64,000 bases of DNA from CAYRIY01 sp964424335 (GCA_964424335.1 CAYRIY010000006.1:1-64000); one strand, 5' to 3'; counted from the first letter of the stretch, positions 42,859 through 51,943 are shown. The notes: a model not told the origin generated them from the sequence alone. Made by a program: numbers and translations.

Positions 42859-44223
42859 TCACGTGGGCACGGGAAACCGGGCGAGGAAACTTGCAAAGCG
42901 GTGCCACATCGTCGACCCCGAACGGTACATATCGGCATCGAAGGCTTCAAAGACCGAGTAATCCGGGCAAAAATCACATTCGATCAACCAAAACTCCCCG
43001 TCGGGACCGATCGCTACATCAACGCCCACATCGCCCAAGGTTTGAAAATCTTCCTCGAGCCGCCCCAATAGGTCACAGCACCACGCGACCGCGCGCTGTT
43101 CGACCTCCCTGGCCTGGTCGAGCTCGATTTTCAAAGCGGCGGTCAACGCCAGGTCCACGGGGAGCAAGATGGCGCCGTGTTCGGGAGCTGCCGAGACGCT
43201 TCCAGGGGGGATGAGCTTCGCGAACTTCCCGTGACAGCAAAACTCGCCCGTTCCACCCCGCTGGATCAAAAACCGCACGTCAAACGGACGACCTCCGATG
43301 GTTGCCGACGGTACAGGCTCCTGCACGATGTAGCGGCCACCGAGCATGTACGGGCGCCCTAAAAACGCCCGCAGCTCCTTGTTTGTGCGAAATCGGCGGC
43401 GCACATCTTTGCCTTGAGAAAGGTACGTCGCCTCGACCCCTGTTCCCGTGAGCTCGAGGAGTACGACGCCTCGGCCTTGGTCGTCGGAGCGCGGCTTGAG
43501 CCAAATGCGCTGCGAGCGGTCGAGCGCCTCCCGCACCGCATGAAACGACGAGGCAAGGCTGACGGGCGCGAGGTGGGGCGCAAGGTCCGCGTGGCGGGCG
43601 ACTGCCTGATGCACGTCCCATCGATCGACGCTGCAGCGGCCGTTGAAAACGCGCCGGTCCGTCCACTGCAGCCACTCGTTCTCGGCCTTTGCCGTCAGTG
43701 TGGTGCGCCGGTGAACCGCCGCCGGAATGGGAAATCGGCCGGAAATCCACGGACCCGCCTCGTGGTTGGGGTTGTAGTACCTGCCGTTAACGAAGCCCGA
43801 GTTCCAGTCGACGTCGTCGGGTCCAAGGAGAATCGTGAGTCCCTTCACCTCGCCGTACGCCTGCATCAAGCGCTCCCATTCGCGATCTGAGACGCCTCCT
43901 CGCTGACCACGAGCGTCGACGATCAACCCAATGATGGGCCCCAGGACGATCGAGGCGGGCCCGGAACGAGCGAGCCGATACTCTAGATCCGTGACGAGGT
44001 TTAGTTCTTGAGCAAGGGCTACGGACGGGACGACGAAGCGGCGCCGCCCCTTGTGACTCGAAGCGCCGACAATGCCGATCTGCGCCTCCGTCGATCGCAG
44101 GCCATACGAGAGCACGACCTGCCCCCCAAGTGGCAGCTCCCACTCGTCTAGGAGCGACTGAGGCAACCACAAACAGCGGTCCGGCCCTGGATCCGGGGCG
44201 CTCAACCAAACGTCTGCGTACAT
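42859..44223 (-). CDS. YheC/YheD-type ATP-grasp endospore-coat-associated protein
   Basis: 454 residues; ATG 44223 follows GAGGTGAA. The C-terminal half is an ATP-grasp domain of the YheC/YheD family: RIWLKPRSDDQGRGVVLLEL, GRYIVQEPVPSATIGGRPFD, VRFLIQRGGTGEFCCHGKFA, and the metal-binding end VGVDVAIGPDGEFWLIECDF. The N-terminal half carries the typical VVLSYGLRSTEAQIGIV and LGPIIGLIVDARGQ. In Bacillus these proteins are associated with the spore coat, although their reaction is unknown. Its presence argues that the organism makes endospores or descends from a spore former. It is a single gene, convergent with sugar-binding protein 2. Confidence 0.85.
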   Translation of the reverse strand: MYADVWLSAPDPGPDRCLWLPQSLLDEWELPLGGQVVLSYGLRSTEAQIGIVGASSHKGRRRFVVPSVALAQELNLVTDLEYRLARSGPASIVLGPIIGLIVDARGQRGGVSDREWERLMQAYGEVKGLTILLGPDDVDWNSGFVNGRYYNPNHEAGPWISGRFPIPAAVHRRTTLTAKAENEWLQWTDRRVFNGRCSVDRWDVHQAVARHADLAPHLAPVSLASSFHAVREALDRSQRIWLKPRSDDQGRGVVLLELTGTGVEATYLSQGKDVRRRFRTNKELRAFLGRPYMLGGRYIVQEPVPSATIGGRPFDVRFLIQRGGTGEFCCHGKFAKLIPPGSVSAAPEHGAILLPVDLALTAALKIELDQAREVEQRAVAWCCDLLGRLEEDFQTLGDVGVDVAIGPDGEFWLIECDFCPDYSVFEAFDADMYRSGSTMWHRFASFLARFPVPT

Positions 44224-44430
44224 CTTAACAATTCACCTCGAAATATCCGTTGCACACTTTTCCTTCGGATGACGATCCGCAGCTTTTTGGGGATTCTCGC
44301 AATTCTCCATCGGGCTTGAGCGGAGAATGCAGGCCGACCGCCTTCATCATCGTATGTTATTCACTGCGGATTCGTTCGACCAAGAAGTTTGCGGCGCCAG
44401 GAGAATCAAACTCAAGGGAGAGTGTCACGC

Positions 44431-45444
44431 ATGGCAGCCACTAATAATCGACGCCCCGTCGTATCGATCGTACACGGGCGCCAGCTCACCGAGGAGCTCT
44501 ACGATGAGGGCATGCTTGAAAGGATCAGGCAGATTGCCGAATTGCGAATCAATGAATCGGCGGAGCGGCCGTCCGTGGAGCAAGTTGCAAACCTTTTGGA
44601 GGACGCCGATGTCGCCGTGACGAGCTGGGGCTGTCCCACCCTTGACCAAACGGCCTTGCGATCAGCCGACGCTCTAAGGCTCGTGGTACACGCGGCGGGA
44701 TCGGTAAAACCGATCGTGAGCGACACCCTTTTTGAGCGAGGAATCCAAGTGACAAGCGGCGCCGCCGTCATCGGCAAAGGGGTGGCCGAGACGACGCTTG
44801 GCATCATGATTACCGCGTCCAAGGACATTTTGGGGTTGAATCAAGCGACGTCTAAAGGGGCGTGGAGCGAGGCCCGCCATACATGCCAGGACTTTTACGA
44901 CATCACGATCGGCATCGTCGGATGCGGTCAGGTCGGACGACACCTGATCTCCCTGCTCCAATCCTTCGAAGTGGACGTGTTGGTCTACGATCCATACCTC
45001 TCCGATGAAGAAGCCATCCAGATGGGCGTCCGCTCGGTAAGCCTAAACGAGCTCGTGCGGCGCTCCGACATCGTGTCGCTCCATGCGCCCAGCATCCCCG
45101 AGACCCGCCACATCATCAACCACGAGACGCTCGGGCTGATGCGGGATGGCGCCATATTGATCAACACCGCCCGGGGCAGCCTGATCAACGAGGATGACCT
45201 TGTCCGCGAGGTCGCGAGCGGACGGATTCGCGCCTGGCTCGACGTGACCGACCCGGAGCCCCCTGCCGCCGACCACCCGTTTCGAAAGCTTCCGGGCGTC
45301 GTGCTCACCCCGCACATCGCCGGAACGGTCACCAATGGACGCAGGCGCATCGGCCGGTATGTGCTTGCGGAGATCGAGCGATTCGCCAAAGGCGAGCCGC
45401 CCTTGTACGAAGTGCGCCAAGAGCAGCTCGCTCGCCTTGCCTAA
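44431..45444 (+). CDS. D-isomer-specific 2-hydroxyacid dehydrogenase
   Basis: 337 residues from ATG 44431, preceded by AAGGGAGAG; an upstream in-frame start at 44389 has no ribosome site. The NAD-binding motif TIGIVGCGQVGRHLISLL is near residue 160 and the cofactor acidic residue follows in VLVYDPYL. The catalytic triad is intact: Arg in INTARGSLINEDDLV, Glu in DVTDPEPP and His in LTPHIAGTV. The relatives reduce or oxidise phosphoglycerate, glycerate or other 2-ketoacids; the substrate cannot be assigned. It lacks the ACT domain of SerA. It abuts the convergent sugar isomerase gene with no spacer. The 207-base upstream region has a small TTCTCC/GGAGAA hairpin but no clear promoter. Confidence 0.9.
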   Translation: MAATNNRRPVVSIVHGRQLTEELYDEGMLERIRQIAELRINESAERPSVEQVANLLEDADVAVTSWGCPTLDQTALRSADALRLVVHAAGSVKPIVSDTLFERGIQVTSGAAVIGKGVAETTLGIMITASKDILGLNQATSKGAWSEARHTCQDFYDITIGIVGCGQVGRHLISLLQSFEVDVLVYDPYLSDEEAIQMGVRSVSLNELVRRSDIVSLHAPSIPETRHIINHETLGLMRDGAILINTARGSLINEDDLVREVASGRIRAWLDVTDPEPPAADHPFRKLPGVVLTPHIAGTVTNGRRRIGRYVLAEIERFAKGEPPLYEVRQEQLARLA

Positions 45445-46242
45445 CTAAGAGGGTCGATCAAAAAGCGTGCGCAGGTAGGCAACGTCCTCCCGTGCAAGGC
45501 GCTCCACCTCGTGCTCCGCGCTGTACTCGGCGCTGAGACAGAGGACGCCGTCATACCCGCGGGCGTTCACATACCGGGCAATGCGGGGCCACGAGGCAAA
45601 GCCCTGCCTGCCGCTGGTCCAGTACACCTTCCAATCGACGTCCTCGGCTTCCGGACCGGTCTTCCTTATCCGGATCGCGTTTTTGACGTTGATCATGAGG
45701 AGGCTCGGCCAGACGATCTCGAGGCCAAGCTCGGGCTCTTCGCCTTCCAGAGCGTTGTGCGCCGAGTCCCATATTGCGCCGATGTGGCGAGGATCGAATC
45801 CTTCAAGCAGGGCCCGCAAGCCGAGGGAATTGGGAGGAACAAACCGGGCGCAGTGGTTTTGCACGCCGACCTTGACGCCGTACCGCTCACATAGTGGAAG
45901 GGTTGCTTCAAGCGTTTCCCGGGCTCTGCGTTCGGCTTCGAGGTACCCTTCTTTCCCGACGTTGAACATTACCCGGATGATGGAGATGCCGGCGGCCGCA
46001 CAACCTGCAAAAACAGGCTCCGTCAATGGACCCGCCACGCTTGCGACATTGATGCCTTGGTCTTGCATGGCGGCCGCAAGGCGCGGGAGGCCCCTTTCGG
46101 CATCCTCCGGCTCGATCTGGTATCCGGGGCGAAGCGGGAACTCGATGGCATCGAAGCCCATATCCCGCACCAGCGCGGCAAGCTCGGGCAGGGGCGTTTC
46201 CTTCCAAGGCTTGGTAAAGACGCTATAAGTAATCGTGCCCAT
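45445..46242 (-). CDS. Sugar phosphate isomerase/epimerase (xylose-isomerase-like TIM barrel)
   Basis: 265 residues from ATG 46242, with AGGAGTGG upstream. It opens TITYSVFTKPWKETPLPELA, then DMGFDAIEFPLRPGYQIEP, and carries the barrel metal ligands around VGVQNHCARFVP, IGAIWDSAHNALEGEEPELG and the final GYDGVLCLSAEYSAEH. This is the AP_endonuc_2 fold used for isomerisation or epimerisation of sugars, inositols and their phosphates. The closest described group acts on polyols or keto-sugars, but the substrate is open. Its 5' leader contains a strongly structured 160-base element (46286-46446). Confidence 0.85.
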   Translation of the reverse strand: MGTITYSVFTKPWKETPLPELAALVRDMGFDAIEFPLRPGYQIEPEDAERGLPRLAAAMQDQGINVASVAGPLTEPVFAGCAAAGISIIRVMFNVGKEGYLEAERRARETLEATLPLCERYGVKVGVQNHCARFVPPNSLGLRALLEGFDPRHIGAIWDSAHNALEGEEPELGLEIVWPSLLMINVKNAIRIRKTGPEAEDVDWKVYWTSGRQGFASWPRIARYVNARGYDGVLCLSAEYSAEHEVERLAREDVAYLRTLFDRPS

Positions 46243-46285
46243 GCTTCTTTGTCCACTCCTTACAAAAAACCGATTGGCTGCGGTC

Positions 46286-46446
46286 CCCACTTGCCGCCCA
46301 CTAGGGCCAGCGACGCTGGCCCGCTAGGATTTTCATCCGCTCGTGGCTTGGCCTGGCCGACAAGGTCGGGCGGCCAAGTGGGTGACGCCTTTGTCCGATG
46401 GGGCAAAGGCGACTTCACCTCCCTATTCGTCCTTTCGGCTGAAGTC
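46286..46446. ncRNA. Highly structured intergenic element, possible leader RNA
   Basis: Three successive strong helices fill this segment. CCCACTTGCCGCCC (46286-46299) pairs with 46368-46382 and encloses a hairpin GGGCCAGC (46304-46311)/GCTGGCCC (46315-46322). CGCCTTTG (46386-46393) pairs with CAAAGGCG (46404-46411). GACTTCA (46411-46417) pairs with TGAAGTC (46440-46446). On the - strand it would precede the sugar isomerase and is followed by CGGTTTTTT near 46270, so it may be an attenuator-type leader. I recognise no Rfam family. A 91-codon frame runs through it but looks non-coding. Confidence 0.5.
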
Positions 46447-46542
46447 CTGCCTTGCAAGTATGTTTGCATACGTGCTTCAGGGGCGTTCGGTCGATTCGAC
46501 CGTGCCAGGCGAGCGGCCAAAGCCGGGACCGCCACGTTGAGG

Positions 46543-46571
46543 TTGACAACGGCAGCGCCTCGTGCTAGGAT
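46543..46571 (+). promoter_or_regulatory. Sigma-A promoter of the ilvB transcript
   Basis: TTGACA (46543-46548) and TAGGAT (46566-46571) are separated by exactly 17 bases. Transcription should begin near 46578, just before the T-box leader. This is the best sigma-A promoter in the window. Confidence 0.85.
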
Positions 46572-46577
46572 TTAATC

Positions 46578-46895
46578 CAAACTCATCCACAAATTGATGG
46601 TCAAAGGTTATGAAAGGGACCAGTACGTTGGGGATGCGTCTTTAGAGAGCCGGTGGGTGGTGCAAACCGGCGTCGCAAACCAGCAGAAGTCACCCTGGAG
46701 CCGCCGGCTGAAGATTGGCAAAGTAGGCTTAGGACGGTCTTGCGCCCGTTACAGCGCACTCCGATTGATCGCCGCGAATGCACGTGAGCGTGCGTCGGAG
46801 TATGAGGTCGCTCTCGCAAGTGAGCGACAAAGTCGGGTGGTACCGCGACAGGCTGATTGGCCTCTCGTCCCTACAGGGATCGAGAGGCTTTTTTG
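46578..46895 (+). ncRNA. T-box leader (probably valine-responsive) of ilvB
   Basis: The conserved T-box GGGTGGTACCGCG is at 46835-46847. Stem I shows AGAGAGCCGG and GGTGCAAACCGG, followed by the specifier-loop context GAAGTCACC, which places the codon GUC (Val) at 46689-46691. The intrinsic terminator GCCTCTCG-CCCT / AGGG-CGAGAGGC (46860-46889) with TTTTTT overlaps the antiterminator. Uncharged tRNA-Val would favour read-through into ilvB. The T-box call is certain; the specifier is read by eye. Confidence 0.95.
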
Positions 46896-46952
46896 TTATT
46901 CTTTGGCGCGCTGCTTACAGTTACACCGGAAAAGAGGAGGCCCCGGCTTACG

Positions 46953-48707
46953 ATGAGAGCAACTGCAGCATCAGATCAACCAGATATCAGGGCGGACGTG
47001 CGACGCGGCACAAAAAGGGCTGCCGAGCGTTTTGTAGAGAGTTTGGTGCGCAACGGCGTCGACGTCGTCTTCGGTCACCCGGGCGGAGCCGTGCTTCCCC
47101 TTTATGACGCGCTGTATGGGCAGTCCATCAAGCACATACTCGTCCGGCACGAGCAGGCCGCCGCGCACATGGCCGACGGGTACGCAAGGGCCACCGGACG
47201 CGTCGGCGTTTGCCTTGCGACGTCTGGCCCTGGGGCGACCAATCTCGTCACCGGTCTTGCGACTGCGCACATGGACTCGATCCCGGTGGTCGCGATCACG
47301 GGAAACGTGCCGACTTCGCTCATCGGCACCGACGCCTTTCAAGAGGCGGACATCGTCGGCATCACCCGGCCGATCACCAAGCACAACTATTTGCTCCAGG
47401 ACGCCCGGGATCTCCCTAGGGTGATCGACGAAGCGTTCCAAATCGCCGCTTCGGGGCGCCCGGGACCGGTGTTGATCGACATTCCCAAAGACGTCGGGCT
47501 CGCCGAGTTCTCAGACGGGTTTGGCGAGGAGCAGCCGCGATTTGCCGCGCGGCAACCCGAGGTGACGCGGCTTGCAGGCGGGACGCGCCGGCAGCTTCAG
47601 CGAGCCGCGGAAGCAATCAGTCAGGCGGAACGACCGGTTCTGTATATCGGAGGCGGCGTGATCATCGCAGGCGCTCACCAAGAGATACGCGCCCTAGCGG
47701 AGAAGGCCAACCTCCCCACCACGTTTACGCTGATGGGCATCGGAGCGTTTCCGGGCGATCACCCACTCTCCCTTGGCATGCTCGGCCTCCATGGGACCGC
47801 CTACGCCAATTACGCCATGTACGAAGCGGACCTGATCATCGCTGTGGGCGCTCGGTTTGACGACCGCGTGACAGGCCGGCTCTCCGACTTTGCCAAGGGC
47901 GCCAAAGTGATTCACATCGATGTCGACCCGGCTGAGATCGGCAAGATCGTTCCGGTCGACATCCCGATCGTCGGAGACGCCAAGAGCGTGCTCACGCATC
48001 TCTTGCCGCTGGTGGAGGCCTCGCGAAGAGATGCTTGGCTCGAAAAGATTCAAGGATGGAAAGAGGCATATCGCCTGCGCTACCATGAACGGCCGGGCAT
48101 TATCGCCCCCCAGCGCGTGATCGAAGAGCTCTACCGAGTGACCAAAGGCGAAGCGGTCATCACGGCTGACGTCGGGCAGCATCAGATGTGGCTTGCGCAG
48201 TTTTACCCCTTCCACAACCCCCGGTCGCACCTCTCCTCCGGAGGCCTGGGGACGATGGGCTTTGGCTTTCCCGCAGCCATCGGCGCGAAGCTTGCGCTCC
48301 CCGACCGAAGCGTCTGGAGCGTCAACGGTGACGGCGGCTTTCAAATGAACATTCAAGAGTTGGCCACATGCGCGGCCTACCGCATCCCCGTCAAGACGGC
48401 GATCCTCAACAACCGCTCTTTGGGCATGGTCCGCCAGATTCAAGAACTGAGTTACGACGGGCGTTACATGGCCGTCGACCTCGACTCCGTGGCAGATTTT
48501 GCAAAGATCGCCGAAGGGTTCGGCGTGGCCGGAAGAAGGGTCGAGGATCCGGCAGAGCTCCCTGCGGCAATCGAATGGGCAGAGCGAATGAATGGGCCGA
48601 TCGTCCTTGACATCCTCATCGACGAAGAGGCCAACGTGTTTCCGATGCTTCCCCCAGGCGCCGCGCTCAACGAAATGATCGGCGTCACGGGGATTCTCGA
48701 GCCGTAA
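46953..48707 (+). CDS. ilvB: Acetolactate synthase, large subunit
   Basis: 584 residues from ATG 46953, preceded by AAGAGGAGG; the longer open frame begins inside the T-box terminator and is excluded. Thiamine-diphosphate enzyme motifs are all present: GHPGGAVLPLYDAL, the catalytic glutamate in ILVRHEQAAAHMADGYA (Glu67), the FAD-region ARFDDRVTGRLSDFA, and the GDG...N motif VNGDGGFQMNIQELATCA near 457. It condenses two pyruvates (or pyruvate and 2-ketobutyrate) in branched-chain amino-acid synthesis. The T-box leader shows biosynthetic control. No ilvN regulatory subunit or ilvC follows; two hairpins and an IclR gene lie downstream. Confidence 0.95.
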   Translation: MRATAASDQPDIRADVRRGTKRAAERFVESLVRNGVDVVFGHPGGAVLPLYDALYGQSIKHILVRHEQAAAHMADGYARATGRVGVCLATSGPGATNLVTGLATAHMDSIPVVAITGNVPTSLIGTDAFQEADIVGITRPITKHNYLLQDARDLPRVIDEAFQIAASGRPGPVLIDIPKDVGLAEFSDGFGEEQPRFAARQPEVTRLAGGTRRQLQRAAEAISQAERPVLYIGGGVIIAGAHQEIRALAEKANLPTTFTLMGIGAFPGDHPLSLGMLGLHGTAYANYAMYEADLIIAVGARFDDRVTGRLSDFAKGAKVIHIDVDPAEIGKIVPVDIPIVGDAKSVLTHLLPLVEASRRDAWLEKIQGWKEAYRLRYHERPGIIAPQRVIEELYRVTKGEAVITADVGQHQMWLAQFYPFHNPRSHLSSGGLGTMGFGFPAAIGAKLALPDRSVWSVNGDGGFQMNIQELATCAAYRIPVKTAILNNRSLGMVRQIQELSYDGRYMAVDLDSVADFAKIAEGFGVAGRRVEDPAELPAAIEWAERMNGPIVLDILIDEEANVFPMLPPGAALNEMIGVTGILEP

Positions 48708-49022
48708 CGCCCACGATTTTTAGAGCCGACGCAAAAAGGCTCTAAGGTCCTCGAGTTTGGGGAAAAACGTGCGAGCCCGCCGGGACGGGAAGGCACGTTT
48801 TTCCCCGTCAAGGCGGCGTATCGCCCCAGCTACATCCCCCTGACCCATGCCATAACGGCCTTTCGGATTGCTCCCCATCGAGCGGCAGGATAATTCCAAA
48901 TCAAACGGAATGTCTCAATTGGCAATTATCACTCCGTTGCCACACCCGCCCGCCACTTCCGCGCGAAATTGAGTGAAGGTTGCAATCGCTTTATTCTCTT
49001 TTGCAGAAAAAGGAGGGTTACT
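48708..49022. other. Intergenic region between ilvB and the IclR gene
   Basis: 315 bases with two strong hairpins at the ilvB end (listed separately) and the IclR ribosome site AAGGAGGG at the other. ATTCC-9-GGAAT near 48894-48912 is a weak IclR-like palindrome. No gene and no clear sigma-A promoter is visible. Confidence 0.5.
48720..48806 (+). terminator. Two tandem hairpins after ilvB
   Basis: TTAGAGCC (48720-48727) pairs with GGCTCTAA (48738-48745). GGGGAAAAACGTGC (48759-48772) pairs perfectly with 48793-48806, whose GTTTTT lies within the arm. The first starts 13 bases after the stop codon. Neither has a classical T-run after the stem on the + strand, but the length and position indicate transcription termination or mRNA 3'-end protection. 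Confidence 0.6.
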
Positions 49023-49817
49023 ATGCCGCGACCTAGTTTAGGTAAGGCTCAGACGCTTCACACCGTCGAAAGAGCGATCGCAGTGCTTAAAACGCTCGCT
49101 CAAAGCGACAGAGAGATGGGAGTCACAGAGATCGCGGCGGCGCTCGACGTCTACCCCAGCGTCGTCTCAAGGCTGCTTGCGACGCTCAGGAAACACAGTC
49201 TCGTCCGCCAAAATCCACAGACGCTAAAATACCAATTGGGCACAGGAATCTTGGAATTCAGCGTTGCCGTCATGGACTCCATGGATTTGACCGCAATCAG
49301 CCGCCCGATGCTCGAAGAACTGAACCGCCTTACGAGTGAGACTGTCTTTCTCATGGTGATCGATGGCACCTACGGCGTCTACCTGCAGCGCATCGATAGC
49401 CCACACGGGGTCGGCATCCGCTCCCGCGTCGGCGGGCGTGAGCCCCTCCATGCAAGCTCGGTCGGGAAAGCGCTCCTTGCCCATCTTTCGGACGCGGAGG
49501 TCGATCGGATTTTGTCCGAGCGAGGACTGCCCGAGCGGACGCCCAACACGATTACCGATCCCGACGTGTTTCGCAAACACCTTGCCGAAATTCGCCGAAA
49601 CGGGTACGCCATCGACGACGAAGAGGGTGAGATCGGCGTGCGCTGCATCGGCGCCCCAGTATTCAACCACCTAGGACAGCCGGTCGCCGCCGTCAGCATC
49701 TCAGGACCGGCATTTCGCACCCCTGTCGAGAAATTGGTCGGCTGGAGCCAGATCTTGCTCGACCATGTGGCGGAGATTTCGCAAAGGCTAGGCTACCAGC
49801 AGCGGGTTCGCGCCTAA
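49023..49817 (+). CDS. IclR-family transcriptional regulator
   Basis: 264 residues from ATG 49023, preceded by AAGGAGGGTT. The N-terminal winged helix is typical of IclR (TLHTVERAIAVLKTLAQSDR, GVTEIAAALDVYPSVVSRLL, ATLRKHSLVRQNPQTLKYQL) and the ligand domain contains SRPMLEELNRLTSETVFLMV, LHASSVGKALLAHLSDAEVD and GYAIDDEEGEIGVRCIGAPV. IclR proteins govern catabolic or sugar-acid genes. It is not obviously linked to a neighbour: ilvB upstream is T-box controlled, and the ABC exporter gene downstream is convergent with a 4-base overlap. Confidence 0.92.
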   Translation: MPRPSLGKAQTLHTVERAIAVLKTLAQSDREMGVTEIAAALDVYPSVVSRLLATLRKHSLVRQNPQTLKYQLGTGILEFSVAVMDSMDLTAISRPMLEELNRLTSETVFLMVIDGTYGVYLQRIDSPHGVGIRSRVGGREPLHASSVGKALLAHLSDAEVDRILSERGLPERTPNTITDPDVFRKHLAEIRRNGYAIDDEEGEIGVRCIGAPVFNHLGQPVAAVSISGPAFRTPVEKLVGWSQILLDHVAEISQRLGYQQRVRA

Positions 49818-51025
49818 CCGTGCCGGAGCCAGCGCCAGATCTCCCTTGGCGTGGCCGACTTACCGTACATGAGCATCCCGACTCGAAACAGACGGGCAGC
49901 GAGCAAAACGACGACGCCCGTGGAGGCAAACAGGACCAAGCCGGCCGCGATCATTTCCCATAGGGGCAACTCGTTCATTGCCGAGCGCAGCATGATCAAA
50001 AACGGACTGCTCATGGGGATGAACGTGCCGATGCGGGAGGCCACGCCTTCCGGGTTGTTGATCACCGGGGCGATGAAAAGCGCGGCGGTAAACGGCAGCA
50101 TAAAGACCATGCCTTGCGCGTTGCCCGCGCTCTGGATATCCTCCATCGTCGCCCCGGCGCCGACGAACAACGCCGAGAAGAACAAGTAGCCCGCAATGAA
50201 GAATACCACCGCGATCGGCAAAAGCTCCCATGCGACCCATTCGAAGATCGGAAAGTCTAGGAGGAGCATCGCAATGGGCAAGCCGATCGCGAGCCATACG
50301 AGGATTTGGACGATGCCCAAGATCAAATGGCCCACAATCTTACCTGCCATCAGCGTCTTCGCGTCGATCGAGGACAACACGACTTCGCTCATGCGGTCCC
50401 GCTTCTCCTGAAGCGCGCTTTGCAGCAGCATCGCACCCGAGCTCATGATCAAGATGGCGAGCATGACCGCAATGGCGCCCATCGTCACCATCCGCGCCGG
50501 ATCAAATCCAAATGCGCCGTCGTTCTCCCCTTCTACCAGCGGCCTTTGCGTCACATCGGCCCGTGCGGTCACAAACATCACGTCTGCCGGATCGAGGCCC
50601 GAAGTCTCGATGCGGACATGCTGCAAGAGTTGCGTGAGGGCTGCCCTGAGTTCACTGGGCACGGAAGACTTGGCCGTCTCGACATAGATGATCGCCTCAC
50701 CGCCTTGAACGAACGCTTCATCGAGAACCAAGAATCCCGCAATGGCGCCGCTTTGCACGCGCTCAGACGCCGACTGGTAGTCGGTCTCGAGTTGGACGGC
50801 CACACGATCCGACGAAGCGACCGACTCCTCGAGGGCCGCAAAGGCGCCGATCTGGTCGACGACGCCGTAATGCTCGATCGACGGCCTGTCAAGTTGCGCG
50901 AGGATCTGCGGCGCAGCCGAGAAAATGAGAAAGATGAGCGGCGTGATCATCATTCCGATAAGGAACTGCTTGTTGCGCAGATTGCGCATCACTTCCCACC
51001 GGATCACATTGCTTAGTCCACTCAC
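49814..51025 (-). CDS. ABC-2 type exporter permease (NatB-like)
   Basis: 403 residues from GTG 51025, which overlaps the ATPase stop codon as GTGA. The first helix (FLIGMMITPLIFLIFSAAP) follows the family opening VIRWEVMRNLRNKQ. A large extracellular domain (about 50-200, EHYGVVDQIGAFAAL...) is followed by five membrane segments, including MVTMGAIAVMLAILIMSSGA, the family motif EKRDRMSEVVLSSIDAKTLM with GKIVGHLILGIVQILVWLAI, and a last helix near the C-terminus. This is the NatB/ABC-2_3 architecture, exporting sodium or another small cation or drug. It is coupled to its ATPase upstream. The 3' end overlaps the convergent IclR gene by 4 bases. Confidence 0.9.
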   Translation of the reverse strand: MSGLSNVIRWEVMRNLRNKQFLIGMMITPLIFLIFSAAPQILAQLDRPSIEHYGVVDQIGAFAALEESVASSDRVAVQLETDYQSASERVQSGAIAGFLVLDEAFVQGGEAIIYVETAKSSVPSELRAALTQLLQHVRIETSGLDPADVMFVTARADVTQRPLVEGENDGAFGFDPARMVTMGAIAVMLAILIMSSGAMLLQSALQEKRDRMSEVVLSSIDAKTLMAGKIVGHLILGIVQILVWLAIGLPIAMLLLDFPIFEWVAWELLPIAVVFFIAGYLFFSALFVGAGATMEDIQSAGNAQGMVFMLPFTAALFIAPVINNPEGVASRIGTFIPMSSPFLIMLRSAMNELPLWEMIAAGLVLFASTGVVVLLAARLFRVGMLMYGKSATPREIWRWLRHG

Positions 51026-51939
51026 GCAGCCGTCTCCCCTTTCGCGACGCGCAAGAAAATGTCGTGGAGGGAGATCCGTGACACGGAGATCTCGTCGATC
51101 GGCGCGCCTTCGGGCAGCGACCTGAGGTACTCGGCGGGCGCAGCGCCGCGGCGAAGCAAAAGCGTCCAGTGCGCGCCCTCGCGCGCCACGGATTCGATGA
51201 GGGGCGAATCCGGCAGCGTCCACTCGGATTGGGAAGTGCGAATCCTCACCCTATGCGCCCCGTATTCCGCCTTCACCTCGTCGAGCGTGCCGTAGACAAC
51301 CCGGTTTCCCCGATGAATGAGAAAGATGCGCTCACACAACTCCTCGACGAGATTCATCTGGTGGCTTGAAAGGAGCACGGCGCAACCTCGATCGGCGAGG
51401 CGGAGGATCTCGGACTTAAAGAGCTCCTGGTTGACAGGGTCAAGGCCGGAGAACGGCTCATCCAAGACCACGAGGTCGGGCTCATGGAGAACGGCGGAGA
51501 TGAACTGCACCTTTTGAGCCATCCCTTTCGAGAGCTGCGAAACTTTGGCTCGGGCATAGTCCGCAAGGCCGAAGCGCTCGAGCCACTCGAGGGATCGCTT
51601 GTGCGCAACGCTTCGTGGGACGCCCTTGAGGGACGCAAGGAAGTGCAAGATGTCGATGATCCGAGACTCCTTGTATAGCCCCCGCTCCTCAGGAAGGTAT
51701 CCCACGCGGGCCTTCGGAATTTCGCCGTCAGGCCCGCCAAGCCCGTGAAAGCGAATTTCGCCCTCGTCGGGCGCAGTTATTCCCATGATCATGCGAATGG
51801 TGGTGGTCTTTCCCGCCCCGTTCGGCCCCAAAAACCCGAGGATCTCGCCCGGGCGCACGGAAAACGAAACACGATTTACGGGAACGACGTTCCCATACCT
51901 TTTTACCACGTTGTTCACAGTCAAAACGTCGCGAATCAT
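51022..51939 (-). CDS. ABC exporter ATPase (NatA-like)
   Basis: 305 residues from ATG 51939 (AAAGGGAACG upstream); the open frame extends into the kinase gene but is not needed. Walker A GPNGAGKT (38-45), signature LSKGMAQKV, Walker B LVVLDEPFSGLD and the H-loop SSHQMNLVEELC are intact. The C-terminal 80 residues (VKAEYGAHRVRIRTSQSEW...) are the usual DUF4162-like extension of NatA-type ATPases. It powers the permease encoded next, with start and stop overlapping. The nucleoside monophosphate kinase stop is only four bases before its start. Confidence 0.94.
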   Translation of the reverse strand: MIRDVLTVNNVVKRYGNVVPVNRVSFSVRPGEILGFLGPNGAGKTTTIRMIMGITAPDEGEIRFHGLGGPDGEIPKARVGYLPEERGLYKESRIIDILHFLASLKGVPRSVAHKRSLEWLERFGLADYARAKVSQLSKGMAQKVQFISAVLHEPDLVVLDEPFSGLDPVNQELFKSEILRLADRGCAVLLSSHQMNLVEELCERIFLIHRGNRVVYGTLDEVKAEYGAHRVRIRTSQSEWTLPDSPLIESVAREGAHWTLLLRRGAAPAEYLRSLPEGAPIDEISVSRISLHDIFLRVAKGETAA

Positions 51940-51943
51940 ATAT

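Noticed and set aside
46260..46535. 91-codon frame through the structured element at 46.3 kb
   Set aside because: It passes through several perfect inverted repeats and shows no domain; the DNA is better explained as structured RNA or a repeat.
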